This document shows positions 15,273-22,102 of a stretch of 22,102 nt of DNA, in pieces. The stretch is taken from positions 1 through 22,102 of the forward strand of contig DATKIY010000268.1 of the NCBI GenBank assembly GCA_035543875.1, written 5' to 3'. The DNA comes from DATKIY01 sp035543875. Lineage in GTDB: Bacteria; Actinomycetota; Actinomycetes; JAHEKZ01. The notes beneath the pieces are model-generated. The model saw nothing but the letters and a program-made list of their open reading frames with translations. It had not been told where the DNA came from and did no database searches. The translations under genes were made by a program, and so were the position numbers. The first letter of the stretch is position 1; each line of letters begins with the position of its first letter.

Positions 15273-16154
15273 TTACCAGGACCCGAATATTCGGGTCGTT
15301 GTAGCGTCAATCGAGGCGCACAGCTCGGCCTCCTCAACCCCTTTGACCTGCGACATTGCCCGAACCGTGTGCGGGATCAAGTAGGAGGAGTTGGGACGGC
15401 CCCGAAAGGGCGTGGGTGTGAGATATGGCGCATCGGTTTCCACAAGCAACAGGTCCAACGGAGCGGCCTTGAGGCCGCTTCGCACCGCCTCGGCGGTCTT
15501 GAAAGTCACGGTTCCCGCGAATGACATGACCCATCCATGATCACTGCAGATGCCTGCCAGCCGTTCATCTCCGGAGAAGCAGTGAAAGATCACCCGTTCG
15601 GGCGGCCCCTCCTCGAGCAACACTCGGACGACATCGTCGTGGGCATCTCGATCATGGATAACCAATGCCTTGTTGGTCCGCTTCGCCAGATCGATGTGCC
15701 AACGAAAGGACTGCTCCTGCGCCGAGTGTCCCGAGGCGCCGGTTCGGAAATGGTCGAGACCCGTCTCCCCGATCGCCCGCACTCTGGGGTGGCTCGCCAG
15801 CTCCTCAATCACGGCGAAGGCGTCGTGGAGTTCACCGCGGTCAGCCAGCCTCGGTGCCTCATTGGGATGTAAGGCCACTCCAGCGACTACGCGCGCGTCT
15901 TTGCCAGACGCGGCAACGGCCCATCGAGCTCCAGGGAGATCGCAGCCGATCTGGACGACCCGGCTCACGCCAACGCCTTCGGCGTATTGCAACGCAACTT
16001 CAAGACTCAACCCAGGCCCGTAGCGGTCCGGGTCAGGCGCCATGTCGAGATGGCAGTGGCTGTCAGCAACCGGATGCGGCAACGGTTCGGGCATTGGCGG
16101 CCAGCTGCCCTCGCCAGGGGTTCCCTGGCCTGTCGCATCAGCAGTCGGTATCAC
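15273..16154 (-). CDS. tatD: TatD-family metal-dependent deoxyribonuclease
   Basis: A 293-residue TIM-barrel hydrolase. Metal-binding motifs are complete: DSHCHLD (H33, H35), GETGLDHF (E near 129), VIHDRDAHDD, FHCFSG and VETDAPYLTP. TatD proteins act as 3'-5' exonucleases or DNases in DNA repair and turnover; the exact substrate here is not determinable. The GTG start at 16152-16154 lacks a Shine-Dalgarno; an ATG at 16092-16094 (residue 21) would begin ten residues before the first metal motif and is equally possible. It lies 22 bases after the FetB-like gene and upstream of rpfB, as in many actinobacteria. Its last codons contain a perfect 18-base palindrome. Confidence 0.94.
   Translation of the reverse strand: MIPTADATGQGTPGEGSWPPMPEPLPHPVADSHCHLDMAPDPDRYGPGLSLEVALQYAEGVGVSRVVQIGCDLPGARWAVAASGKDARVVAGVALHPNEAPRLADRGELHDAFAVIEELASHPRVRAIGETGLDHFRTGASGHSAQEQSFRWHIDLAKRTNKALVIHDRDAHDDVVRVLLEEGPPERVIFHCFSGDERLAGICSDHGWVMSFAGTVTFKTAEAVRSGLKAAPLDLLLVETDAPYLTPTPFRGRPNSSYLIPHTVRAMSQVKGVEEAELCASIDATTTRIFGSW
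15280..15297. repeat. Perfect 18-base palindrome at the 3' end of tatD
   Basis: GACCCGAATATTCGGGTC reads identically on both strands. It falls in the last codons of tatD (encoding T-R-I-F-G-S), about 195 bases before the rpfB start. A smaller hairpin, CCTCG-GGT-CGAGG on the minus strand, follows just past the tatD stop. It could be a dimeric regulator's operator, or a hairpin ending tatD transcripts; no U-tract follows. Confidence 0.6.
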
Positions 16155-16176
16155 TTGGACATGCTTTCACTTCACG

Positions 16177-16950
16177 TCATTTCACGCGTACGAGTCGTTC
16201 CGCGTCGTCAAACAGGGTTCGTTGCGCGAGTCGCACGGCCGTGAAAGCCGACAGGGAACCGGCCGCGAGGAGCATGTACATGACCACGATTTGGTAGCGA
16301 ATCGCCTCCAGCGGATCAACCCCTGCCAAAATCAGTCCAGTCATCGCCCCAGGAAGGCTGATCAAACCCACAACCTTGGTGCTGTCGATGGACGGGATCA
16401 ACGCGGTGCGAATGGCATTTCGATGCTCGTCAGCGAACGCTTCCTTTGCGGTCAGGCCCAGGGAGAGTCGAGCCTCCACTGCAAAACGACGGTCGATGGC
16501 TGCATCCTGCGTGCGCCGCAGGGCCAGCGCACATGCGGCCATGCTGGCGCTGACCACCATGCCTCCAACCGGAATAACCACCTGCGGTTCGACCGAGATC
16601 ACCCGAAAGACCAAAAGCACGCCAACGGTCGACGCCGTAGCAACCGCCACGGCGGTCATGGCATGCCGGACCGAACCAGGGATGCCCGGCGCTCGTCGAC
16701 CGGCGACGTTGCCCGCAATGACCACCATGATCGCGAGCCAGCAGAATGCCGCCAGTTCACCTCCGCGGTCGAAGACGATTAACAGGAGTGCACCTACAGC
16801 GAGCAGCTGCACGAACGCCCGACTCGCCGCGATCGCAAGCTCTTTGGTCAGCCCGAGCTGATCCCGCCACGAAACCGTCATGGCCAGCAGGACAAGTGCT
16901 ACCGAAGCGACAACTCCCCACCATGTTGGAATGTTTGCCGTCTGGGTCAT
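16177..16950 (-). CDS. UPF0014 (FetB/YbbM-type) ABC transporter permease
   Basis: A 257-residue integral membrane protein with about six to seven hydrophobic helices. UPF0014 signatures are clear: the RAFVQLLAVGALL region (about residues 44-56), IPVGGMVVSASMAA (about 126-139), and the long conserved cytoplasmic-loop block IDSTKVVGLISLPGAMTG followed by LAGVDPLEAIRYQIVVMYML. The characterised E. coli homologue FetB works with FetA in iron export and oxidative-stress tolerance; substrates of other members are not settled. The ATG at 16948-16950 has AGGAAAGGA upstream. It follows the ATPase gene after 20 bases, and together they form a complete two-gene transporter with no binding protein. Confidence 0.88.
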   Translation of the reverse strand: MTQTANIPTWWGVVASVALVLLAMTVSWRDQLGLTKELAIAASRAFVQLLAVGALLLIVFDRGGELAAFCWLAIMVVIAGNVAGRRAPGIPGSVRHAMTAVAVATASTVGVLLVFRVISVEPQVVIPVGGMVVSASMAACALALRRTQDAAIDRRFAVEARLSLGLTAKEAFADEHRNAIRTALIPSIDSTKVVGLISLPGAMTGLILAGVDPLEAIRYQIVVMYMLLAAGSLSAFTAVRLAQRTLFDDAERLVRVK

Positions 16951-16970
16951 GGCGTTCGATTCCTTTCCTG

Positions 16971-17660
16971 CTACTCGCTGAGGTAACGCACACTCGTGGG
17001 GTTACCCCGTTCGACAAGTCTTCCTGCGTCCAGAACGAGCGCGTCATCGGTAATCGCGGCTGCTCGACCAAGGTCGTGACTTACCAAAACGACCGTAAGC
17101 CCATCAGCGACCAACGACCGGATCACCGCGTCCACGGCTGCGGCAGCCCGAGGGTCGAGGGAACTCGTCGGCTCATCCAGCAGCAAGACCTCGGGTTCAA
17201 CCGCCAGTGCGCGAGCGAGCGCGAGGCGCTGCTGCTCACCTCCCGACAGCTCGGCTGTTGGTCGCTCCAACGAAAAGTCCGGTAGTCCGACGCGCTGCAA
17301 CAACTCCAGCGCTCGGTCATCGAGCAGGTTTGGAGCTGCGAACCGAACTTCGCGGCCGACAGCTGGACTCAGCATGATGGGTCGCTGTCCTAGGAGTCCG
17401 ACCCTCCTGCGCAGAGTGTGGACATCGAGCTCGCGAATATCCACGCCGCGAAGCAGGATGCGACCGCTACTCGGCTCCTCGAGACGATTCAACATGCGCA
17501 ACAGTGTTGTCTTCCCCGAACCGCTCGGGCCGACTAGTGCAGTGGCACGACCTTCATGAATGTGGTCGCACACGTCGTCGACGATCACGCGTCCTTCGCG
17601 AACCAAGGTGACGTGGTCCAGCGTGAACACCTCGGCGACGGCCGGATCTAGTGCAGCCAT
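16971..17660 (-). CDS. ABC transporter ATP-binding protein (FetA/YbbL-type)
   Basis: A 229-residue ATPase that would power the adjacent UPF0014 permease. Motifs: Walker A GPSGSGKTT (residues 44-52), Q-loop LLGQRP (about 89-94), signature LSGGEQQRLAL (138-148), Walker B VLLLDEPTSSLD (158-169) and switch SHD. The frame stays open to 17771, but the ATG at 17658-17660 is chosen because it is 2 bases after the stop of the tryptophanase-like gene and gives the usual ATPase N-terminus. No clear Shine-Dalgarno is seen, so translational coupling to the upstream gene is likely. Confidence 0.93.
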   Translation of the reverse strand: MAALDPAVAEVFTLDHVTLVREGRVIVDDVCDHIHEGRATALVGPSGSGKTTLLRMLNRLEEPSSGRILLRGVDIRELDVHTLRRRVGLLGQRPIMLSPAVGREVRFAAPNLLDDRALELLQRVGLPDFSLERPTAELSGGEQQRLALARALAVEPEVLLLDEPTSSLDPRAAAAVDAVIRSLVADGLTVVLVSHDLGRAAAITDDALVLDAGRLVERGNPTSVRYLSE

Positions 17661-17662
17661 CG

Positions 17663-19051
17663 TCAACGATCTAGCCGAGCGAAAGTAGCGGTGAAATGCC
17701 GCAACGACTCCGGTTCGTCGACAATCCGGTATCCAGTTAGATCGGGGGCTCGTCGAACGACCTCTGCGCACACTTCAACGACGTAGTCGATATGGCTTTG
17801 GGTGTAGGTCCGACGAGGGATCGCGAGGCGCACCAGATCAAGGTCGGCTGGGCATTCGCTGCCGTCGACGCGACGGCCAAACATCACCGTGCCGATCTCA
17901 CATCCGCGCACGCCGCCAACCTCGTACAGGGCCACGGCTAAGGACTGACCTGGATACTGAAGCGGCTCGACGTGGGGTAACAGCGCCCTCGCGTCCAGAT
18001 AGACGGCGTGACCACCAATCGGGGTGACAACCGGGACTCCAACATCGGCGAGTGCGTGGCCGAGGTAGGCAGTCGACCGAATCCGGTAACGCAGGTAGTC
18101 GTGCGACACAACTTCACGCAAGCCTTGAGCCAGTGCTTCCAAGTCGCGCCCGGCAAGACCCCCGTAGGTTGGGAAACCTTCGGTGAGGATCAGAAGTGTT
18201 CTGCACTTTTCAGCGAGTGCATCGTCATTCATCGCAAGCCAGCCGCCGATATTGCCCATCGGATCTTTCTTTGCACTCATGGTCATGCCATCTGCTAGCG
18301 CGGCGATATCGCGAACGATGTCGACGACGTCACGCTGCGACTGACCCGGTTCGCGTTCGCGAATGAACCAAGCATTCTCTGCGAAGCGACATGCATCGAG
18401 GAACAACGGCACTCGGTAGCGATCACACACTGCCCGGACAGCATGCAGATTCGCTAGCGAGACCGGCTGACCCCCACCGGAGTTATTCGTGATGGTCATC
18501 ATCACTACTGGAACATCTGTGGCTCGCTGGGCCAGCAGTTGCTCAAGTGCGGCCACGTCCATGTTTCCCTTGAACGGGTGGTCGGCCGTCGGGTCCTTGC
18601 CCTCGGCAATCACGAGATCAACCGCTTCTGCCCCAGTTGCCTCGACGTTGGCTCGAGTGGTGTCGAAGTGGGTGTTGTTAGGGACGACCTTTCCTGGTCC
18701 ACCAATCGTGGTGAACAAGATCCGCTCGGCGGCCCGACCTTGATGCGTCGGTATGACATGCGTATACGGAAACAGCTCGGTGACGGCGTCTCGGAAGGCA
18801 AACCAAGATGGCGAACCTGCGTATGACTCATCACCACGTTGGATGGCGGCCCATTGATCGCGAGACATCGCTCCCGTGCCCGAGTCGGTGAGCAAGTCAA
18901 TCAAGACGTCAACAGCTTTCAGCCCGAACAGGTTGTAGCCGGCGTGGCGGATGGCCTCGCTGCGTTCTGCTTCAGATGTGAGGTGAAGCGGTTCCACCGA
19001 GTGAATACGGAACGGCTCGATGATGGTTCGAAAGGTTGGACCGTCGGTCAT
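17663..19051 (-). CDS. tnaA: Tryptophanase (tryptophan indole-lyase)
   Basis: A 462-residue PLP enzyme of the beta-eliminating lyase family, which includes tryptophanase (Trp to indole, pyruvate and ammonia) and tyrosine phenol-lyase. Family blocks are FRIHSVEP, IDLLTDSGTGAMS, PTHQGRAAE, GGQPVSLAN and the PLP-lysine motif MSAKKD (K262). Three positions known to separate the two activities favour tryptophanase: Asp in FDTT (D130; Thr in phenol-lyase), Ile in CEIG (I386; Arg in phenol-lyase), and His in LRHFTA (H452; Phe in phenol-lyase). The ATG at 19049-19051 has GGAGG 7 bases upstream; the frame extends further to 19093. It lies between metG and the FetAB-like genes. The 63-base gap to metG leaves no room for an E. 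coli-type tnaC leader. Confidence 0.88.
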   Translation of the reverse strand: MTDGPTFRTIIEPFRIHSVEPLHLTSEAERSEAIRHAGYNLFGLKAVDVLIDLLTDSGTGAMSRDQWAAIQRGDESYAGSPSWFAFRDAVTELFPYTHVIPTHQGRAAERILFTTIGGPGKVVPNNTHFDTTRANVEATGAEAVDLVIAEGKDPTADHPFKGNMDVAALEQLLAQRATDVPVVMMTITNNSGGGQPVSLANLHAVRAVCDRYRVPLFLDACRFAENAWFIREREPGQSQRDVVDIVRDIAALADGMTMSAKKDPMGNIGGWLAMNDDALAEKCRTLLILTEGFPTYGGLAGRDLEALAQGLREVVSHDYLRYRIRSTAYLGHALADVGVPVVTPIGGHAVYLDARALLPHVEPLQYPGQSLAVALYEVGGVRGCEIGTVMFGRRVDGSECPADLDLVRLAIPRRTYTQSHIDYVVEVCAEVVRRAPDLTGYRIVDEPESLRHFTATFARLDR

Positions 19052-19114
19052 GACGTCACCTCCGTGTCCGGACCTGTACGGCAGCTGACGCACGGCCTCG
19101 ACGCAAAGACTAGG

Positions 19115-20914
19115 TCAGGTTGCCTCGGTTTCGAGTCGGGCGAGCTCGTCGTCGACCACCGAAGGGTCAAGTTTCTTGAACACGGGAACCGGTGGCGCCA
19201 GCGGTGTGCCAGGAACGATCCGTTGCGACTCCCAGCGAGCCCCAGCTTCGTATGCAGACACGTAGTCGCCCATCAGGACGGGATAGTCGGCGTTTCCCTC
19301 CTCCGACACCTCACGGATCTCCGGCATGGCTGACCACTCACCGGAGCCGCCCAGTGCCTCATGCACGAGTTGGGCCGAGTGCGGGAGGAAGGGAGTCAAG
19401 ATCGTATTAAGGTCGCGCACTGCCTGCAGTGACGTGTTCAGCACGGTCCCTTGGCGCTTCGGGTCGTCTTTCAAAGTCCACGGAGCCTGATCCGAGACGT
19501 ATTTGTTGGCGTCGGCCACCGCGCGCATGGCTTCTTGAATCGCCGCCTTCTGCCGGGATCGCTCGAGCAGGTCGCCAACGTTGCCAAAGGCCGCCTTCGT
19601 CGAACGCAACAACGCATGGTCAGCGTCGATCAGCTCGCCCGCCTCTGGGACTTTGCCGAAGTTCTTGGCAGCCATCGACAACGAACGGTTGACCAGGTTC
19701 CCCCAGCCGGCCACCAACTCGTCATTGTTTCTGCGGACGAACTCAGCCCACGTGAAATCTGCATCCTGCGTCTCAGGACCCGCCGCAGCAACGAAATAGC
19801 GCAAGGCGTCGGGGTCATACCTCTCAAGGAAGTCACGCACATGAATAACCACTTGGCGCGACGATGAGAACTTCTTGCCCTCCATCGTGAGGAACTCGCT
19901 TGAGACAATCTCGGTAGGAAGTTGCATCGCACCAAGCGGTCCTGTATCTCCACCCTTGTCGCCCTCGCCGTTGTAGCCAAGAAGAATCGAGGGCCAGATG
20001 ACGGAATGGAAGACGATGTTGTCTTTGCCCATGAAGTAGTAGGACCTCGTGGTTGGGTCCTGCCACCAACGACGCCACGCTTCGTCGTCGCCAGTTCGGT
20101 GTGCCCATTCGATTGACGCTGACAAATAGCCGATGACTGCGTCGAACCACACGTATAACCGCTTGTCCGTACGGTCCCGCCACCCGTCCAGCGGAATCGG
20201 GACGCCCCAGTCCAGGTCGCGGCTAATGGCGCGTGGTTGGAGCTCGTCGACCAGGTTGGCACTGAAACGAAGGACGTTCGGTCGCCAGTCGGTGCGTTTG
20301 CTGAGCCAACGGCTCAGTGCCTGTGAGAAGGCCGGTAGGTCGAGCATGAAGTGCTCGGTCTCGACAAAGACTGGAGTCTCGCCATTGATCCGAGACCGCG
20401 GGTTCTTGAGGTCAATCGGATCGAGCTGGTTTCCGCAGTTGTCGCACTGGTCACCTCGTGCGCCGTCGTACTGGCAAATTGGGCAGGTGCCCTCGATGTA
20501 ACGGTCGGGCAAGGTACGCCCGGTCGATGGGGAGATCGCACCCATCGTTTGCTTGGTGAACACGTAACCGTTCTTCACCAGCTGCGAGAACAAATCCTGC
20601 ACAACTTGGTAGTGGTTTTGCGTAGTAGTGCGGGTAAACAAGTCGTAGGAAAGCCCCAGACTTTTCATGTCTTCAACGATGACCCGGTTGTACCTGTCGG
20701 CGAGCTCTCGCGGAGTCACTCCCTCTTCGTCGGCCTGCACCTGGATAGGCGTGCCGTGTTCGTCGGTACCGCTGACCATGAGGACGTCATGGCCAGACAT
20801 CCGCATGAACCTGCTGAAGACGTCGGAGGGAACACCAAATCCGGAAACGTGGCCAATATGGCGAGGACCGTTGGCATAGGGCCAAGCCACAGCGGTGAGG
20901 ATGGGAGCCGACAT
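19115..20914 (-). CDS. metG: Methionine-tRNA ligase
   Basis: A 599-residue class Ia synthetase that charges tRNA-Met. The HIGH motif is at residues 19-22, the KMSKS-equivalent is KFSSS (348-352), and a single four-cysteine zinc knuckle is formed by CPIC and CDNC (C144, C147, C157, C160). WFDAVIGYLSASIEW and the anticodon-binding helices in the C-terminal third are as expected. There is no C-terminal tRNA-binding EMAP domain. The ATG at 20912-20914 is chosen, with AGGA 8 bases upstream; the frame extends to 21058 but that part would overlap rsmI and has no family similarity. It starts 10 bases after the rsmI stop. Confidence 0.97.
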   Translation of the reverse strand: MSAPILTAVAWPYANGPRHIGHVSGFGVPSDVFSRFMRMSGHDVLMVSGTDEHGTPIQVQADEEGVTPRELADRYNRVIVEDMKSLGLSYDLFTRTTTQNHYQVVQDLFSQLVKNGYVFTKQTMGAISPSTGRTLPDRYIEGTCPICQYDGARGDQCDNCGNQLDPIDLKNPRSRINGETPVFVETEHFMLDLPAFSQALSRWLSKRTDWRPNVLRFSANLVDELQPRAISRDLDWGVPIPLDGWRDRTDKRLYVWFDAVIGYLSASIEWAHRTGDDEAWRRWWQDPTTRSYYFMGKDNIVFHSVIWPSILLGYNGEGDKGGDTGPLGAMQLPTEIVSSEFLTMEGKKFSSSRQVVIHVRDFLERYDPDALRYFVAAAGPETQDADFTWAEFVRRNNDELVAGWGNLVNRSLSMAAKNFGKVPEAGELIDADHALLRSTKAAFGNVGDLLERSRQKAAIQEAMRAVADANKYVSDQAPWTLKDDPKRQGTVLNTSLQAVRDLNTILTPFLPHSAQLVHEALGGSGEWSAMPEIREVSEEGNADYPVLMGDYVSAYEAGARWESQRIVPGTPLAPPVPVFKKLDPSVVDDELARLETEAT

Positions 20915-20924
20915 GCGGCGAATC

Positions 20925-21836
20925 CTAGAGTGCGGTGCCGGGTTCCGGCTGAGTGGCAGTGCTCTTGGCGTCGTCGGCCCGACCGCCGGAAGGCCCACCG
21001 GACGCACCGTGGGCCGCGTTGTAGACGCGGCGCTTTGGCGTACTCGTCTCGGCCACAACCAACGCGATCGAATCCTTGCGTGACCTGCCAGCTTGCTCGT
21101 GAGTCCTCACTCGCTCACGCAGCTCGTCATCGGTCAGGTCCAGTGGCTTCGACGCCGAACCTTGGATCACCAAGGTCACCTCGCCGAGCACTCCGTCCTG
21201 CGCCCAGCTGCTGAGCTCAGCCAAAGTGCCACGCCGCACTTGTTCGTACGTCTTGGTGAGTTCTCGACAAACCGCCGCCCGTCGCGCTTCGCCCAACACA
21301 ACCGACGCATCGGAAAGCGAGCTAGCAAGCCGGTGTGGCGCTTCGAAGAAGACCATTGTTCGGGGTTCGTCGACAAGCTCACGTAGCCGCTGTTTGCGCT
21401 GTCCACTCTTTCGTGGCAGAAAGCCCTCAAAGCAAAACCGGTCGACTGGCAGCCCGGATACGGCCAATGCCGCCAACACCGCAGAAGGGCCAGGGACGAC
21501 CGTCACCTTGATGTTTGCCTCGATCGCAGCCGTAACCAGCCGATAGCCAGGGTCACTGACCGATGGCATTCCTGCGTCGGTCACCAGCACGATCTGTGCA
21601 CCGTCAGTCAGTTGTTCCACCAGCCGAGTGGTTCGTACGCCTTCGCTGTGCTCGTGATAGGCGACGACTTTGCCTGTCAGCTCTACGTCGAGCGAGGCAA
21701 CCAGGCGTCGAAGTCGGCGGGTGTCCTCAGCAGCGACAACATCCGCTGCAGCCAGGACCTCCGCCAGCCGGGGAGAGGCGTCCCGCACGTCACCGATCGG
21801 CGTCGCAGCCAAGATCAGCGTTCCGGGCGTGGTCAT
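20925..21836 (-). CDS. rsmI: 16S rRNA (cytidine1402-2'-O)-methyltransferase
   Basis: A 303-residue SAM-dependent methyltransferase (YraL) that modifies C1402 in the 30S P-site region. The tetrapyrrole-methylase fold is evident: LILAATPIGDVRDASPR at the N-terminus, AAEDTRR (about 35-41), VLVTDAGMPSVSDPGYRLV (about 83-101), VVPGPSAVLAALAVSGLP and FFEAPHR. The last 30 residues are a low-complexity Gly/Ala/Ser/Asp tail. The ATG at 21834-21836 has GGAGG 8 bases upstream. It forms an operon with metG and diverges from pmt across 38 bases. Confidence 0.95.
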   Translation of the reverse strand: MTTPGTLILAATPIGDVRDASPRLAEVLAAADVVAAEDTRRLRRLVASLDVELTGKVVAYHEHSEGVRTTRLVEQLTDGAQIVLVTDAGMPSVSDPGYRLVTAAIEANIKVTVVPGPSAVLAALAVSGLPVDRFCFEGFLPRKSGQRKQRLRELVDEPRTMVFFEAPHRLASSLSDASVVLGEARRAAVCRELTKTYEQVRRGTLAELSSWAQDGVLGEVTLVIQGSASKPLDLTDDELRERVRTHEQAGRSRKDSIALVVAETSTPKRRVYNAAHGASGGPSGGRADDAKSTATQPEPGTAL

Positions 21837-21862
21837 GGTCTGATCCTCCCAGTCGCTCCGCC

Positions 21863-21868
21863 TACGAT
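21863..21868 (+). promoter_or_regulatory. Candidate -10 box of a leaderless pmt transcript
   Basis: TACGAT fits TANNNT and ends 6 bases before the GTG at 21875, so initiation at the usual distance would fall on or next to the start codon. No ribosome site other than a G-run is present, and no good -35 is visible. Confidence 0.4.
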
Positions 21869-21874
21869 GCGGGG

Positions 21875-22102
21875 GTGGCAGCCGTAGACGTCGTCGATGC
21901 GCCGACGGATCCGCCGCCGTTGGTTAGCCCTCCCCCTTCAGCCCACGCGCAAGAACTAATTCGTCGTCGGCTGATGCCCCCGCTGCCGTCTGATCGACTG
22001 CTCGGCTGGATCGGTCCGCTGGCAGTCACACTGCTGGCTGGGATCTTAAGGTTCTGGGACCTCGGCAAACCCAAGGTTTTCGTATTCGACGAGACGTACT
22101 AC
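21875..22102 (+). CDS. pmt: Protein O-mannosyltransferase (5' end; runs off the window)
   Basis: 76 codons are visible and the frame is open at the window edge. After a Pro-rich N-terminal cytoplasmic segment (VDVVDAPTDPPPLVSPPPS) comes a basic stretch (IRRRLM), then a first membrane helix, IGPLAVTLLAGILRF, followed by WDLGKPKVFVFDETYY. The last segment is the GT39 signature loop, in which the Asp-Glu pair (DE) after the first helix is catalytic. In actinobacteria the enzyme transfers mannose from polyprenyl-phosphate mannose to secreted proteins. Divergent placement next to rsmI matches other actinobacteria (Rv1002c-Rv1003 in M. tuberculosis). The GTG at 21875 is the likely start; an ATG at 21867 is in another frame and stops at once. 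Confidence 0.88.
   Translation, partial: MAAVDVVDAPTDPPPLVSPPPSAHAQELIRRRLMPPLPSDRLLGWIGPLAVTLLAGILRFWDLGKPKVFVFDETYY

Noticed and set aside
17663..19051. Annotation as tyrosine phenol-lyase
   Set aside because: The Thr, Arg and Phe positions characteristic of phenol-lyase are Asp, Ile and His here, as in tryptophanase.
20351..21214. Plus-strand open frame of 287 codons opposite metG and rsmI
   Set aside because: Both minus-strand genes have full motif sets; the frame lacks any family feature.

Overview
The window is a chromosomal segment of a moderately GC-rich actinobacterium. Signs of this are frequent GTG starts, a resuscitation-promoting factor (RpfB), a class-I type MetRS with a KFSSS loop, an L25/CTC-type ribosomal protein, and a gene order that parallels the Mycobacterium tuberculosis block Rv1002c-Rv1018c (pmt, rsmI, metG, tatD, rpfB, ksgA, ispE, pth, rplY, prs, glmU, from memory). 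A Propionibacteriales/Nocardioidaceae-like host is a guess only. No insertion sequence, phage gene or CRISPR array was seen, and no gene-free stretch exceeds 300 bases.

Left block (64-8411, all minus strand; read right to left): tRNA-Gln(UUG), glmU and prs (4-base overlap), a secreted GH26-like protein, rplY and pth (5-base gap), a second secreted GH26-like paralogue that starts inside pth, and a metallophosphoesterase. The housekeeping core makes UDP-GlcNAc and PRPP and supports translation. The two glycosidase-like genes are accessory cargo placed on either side of rplY-pth.

Centre (8412-11405, plus strand): a compact four-gene operon encodes an acyl-CoA desaturase, a TetR regulator, a proline-rich DUF4190-type membrane protein and a MarR regulator. 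The first two genes overlap by 4 bases and the last two by 1 base. Two tandem palindromic operators lie over the likely promoter, which suggests lipid-responsive autoregulation by the TetR protein.

Right block (11421-21836, minus strand; read right to left): rsmI, metG, a tryptophanase (tnaA-like), a FetAB-like ABC exporter pair, tatD, rpfB, rsmA/ksgA, ispE and a ComB-like phosphatase. rpfB is preceded by a strongly structured leader. At the right edge, the 5' end of a protein O-mannosyltransferase gene (pmt) diverges from rsmI and looks leaderless.

The most interesting points are the structured rpfB leader, the desaturase/TetR operator pair, the GH26-like paralogue pair around rplY-pth, and the tryptophanase coupled to a FetAB-type transporter.
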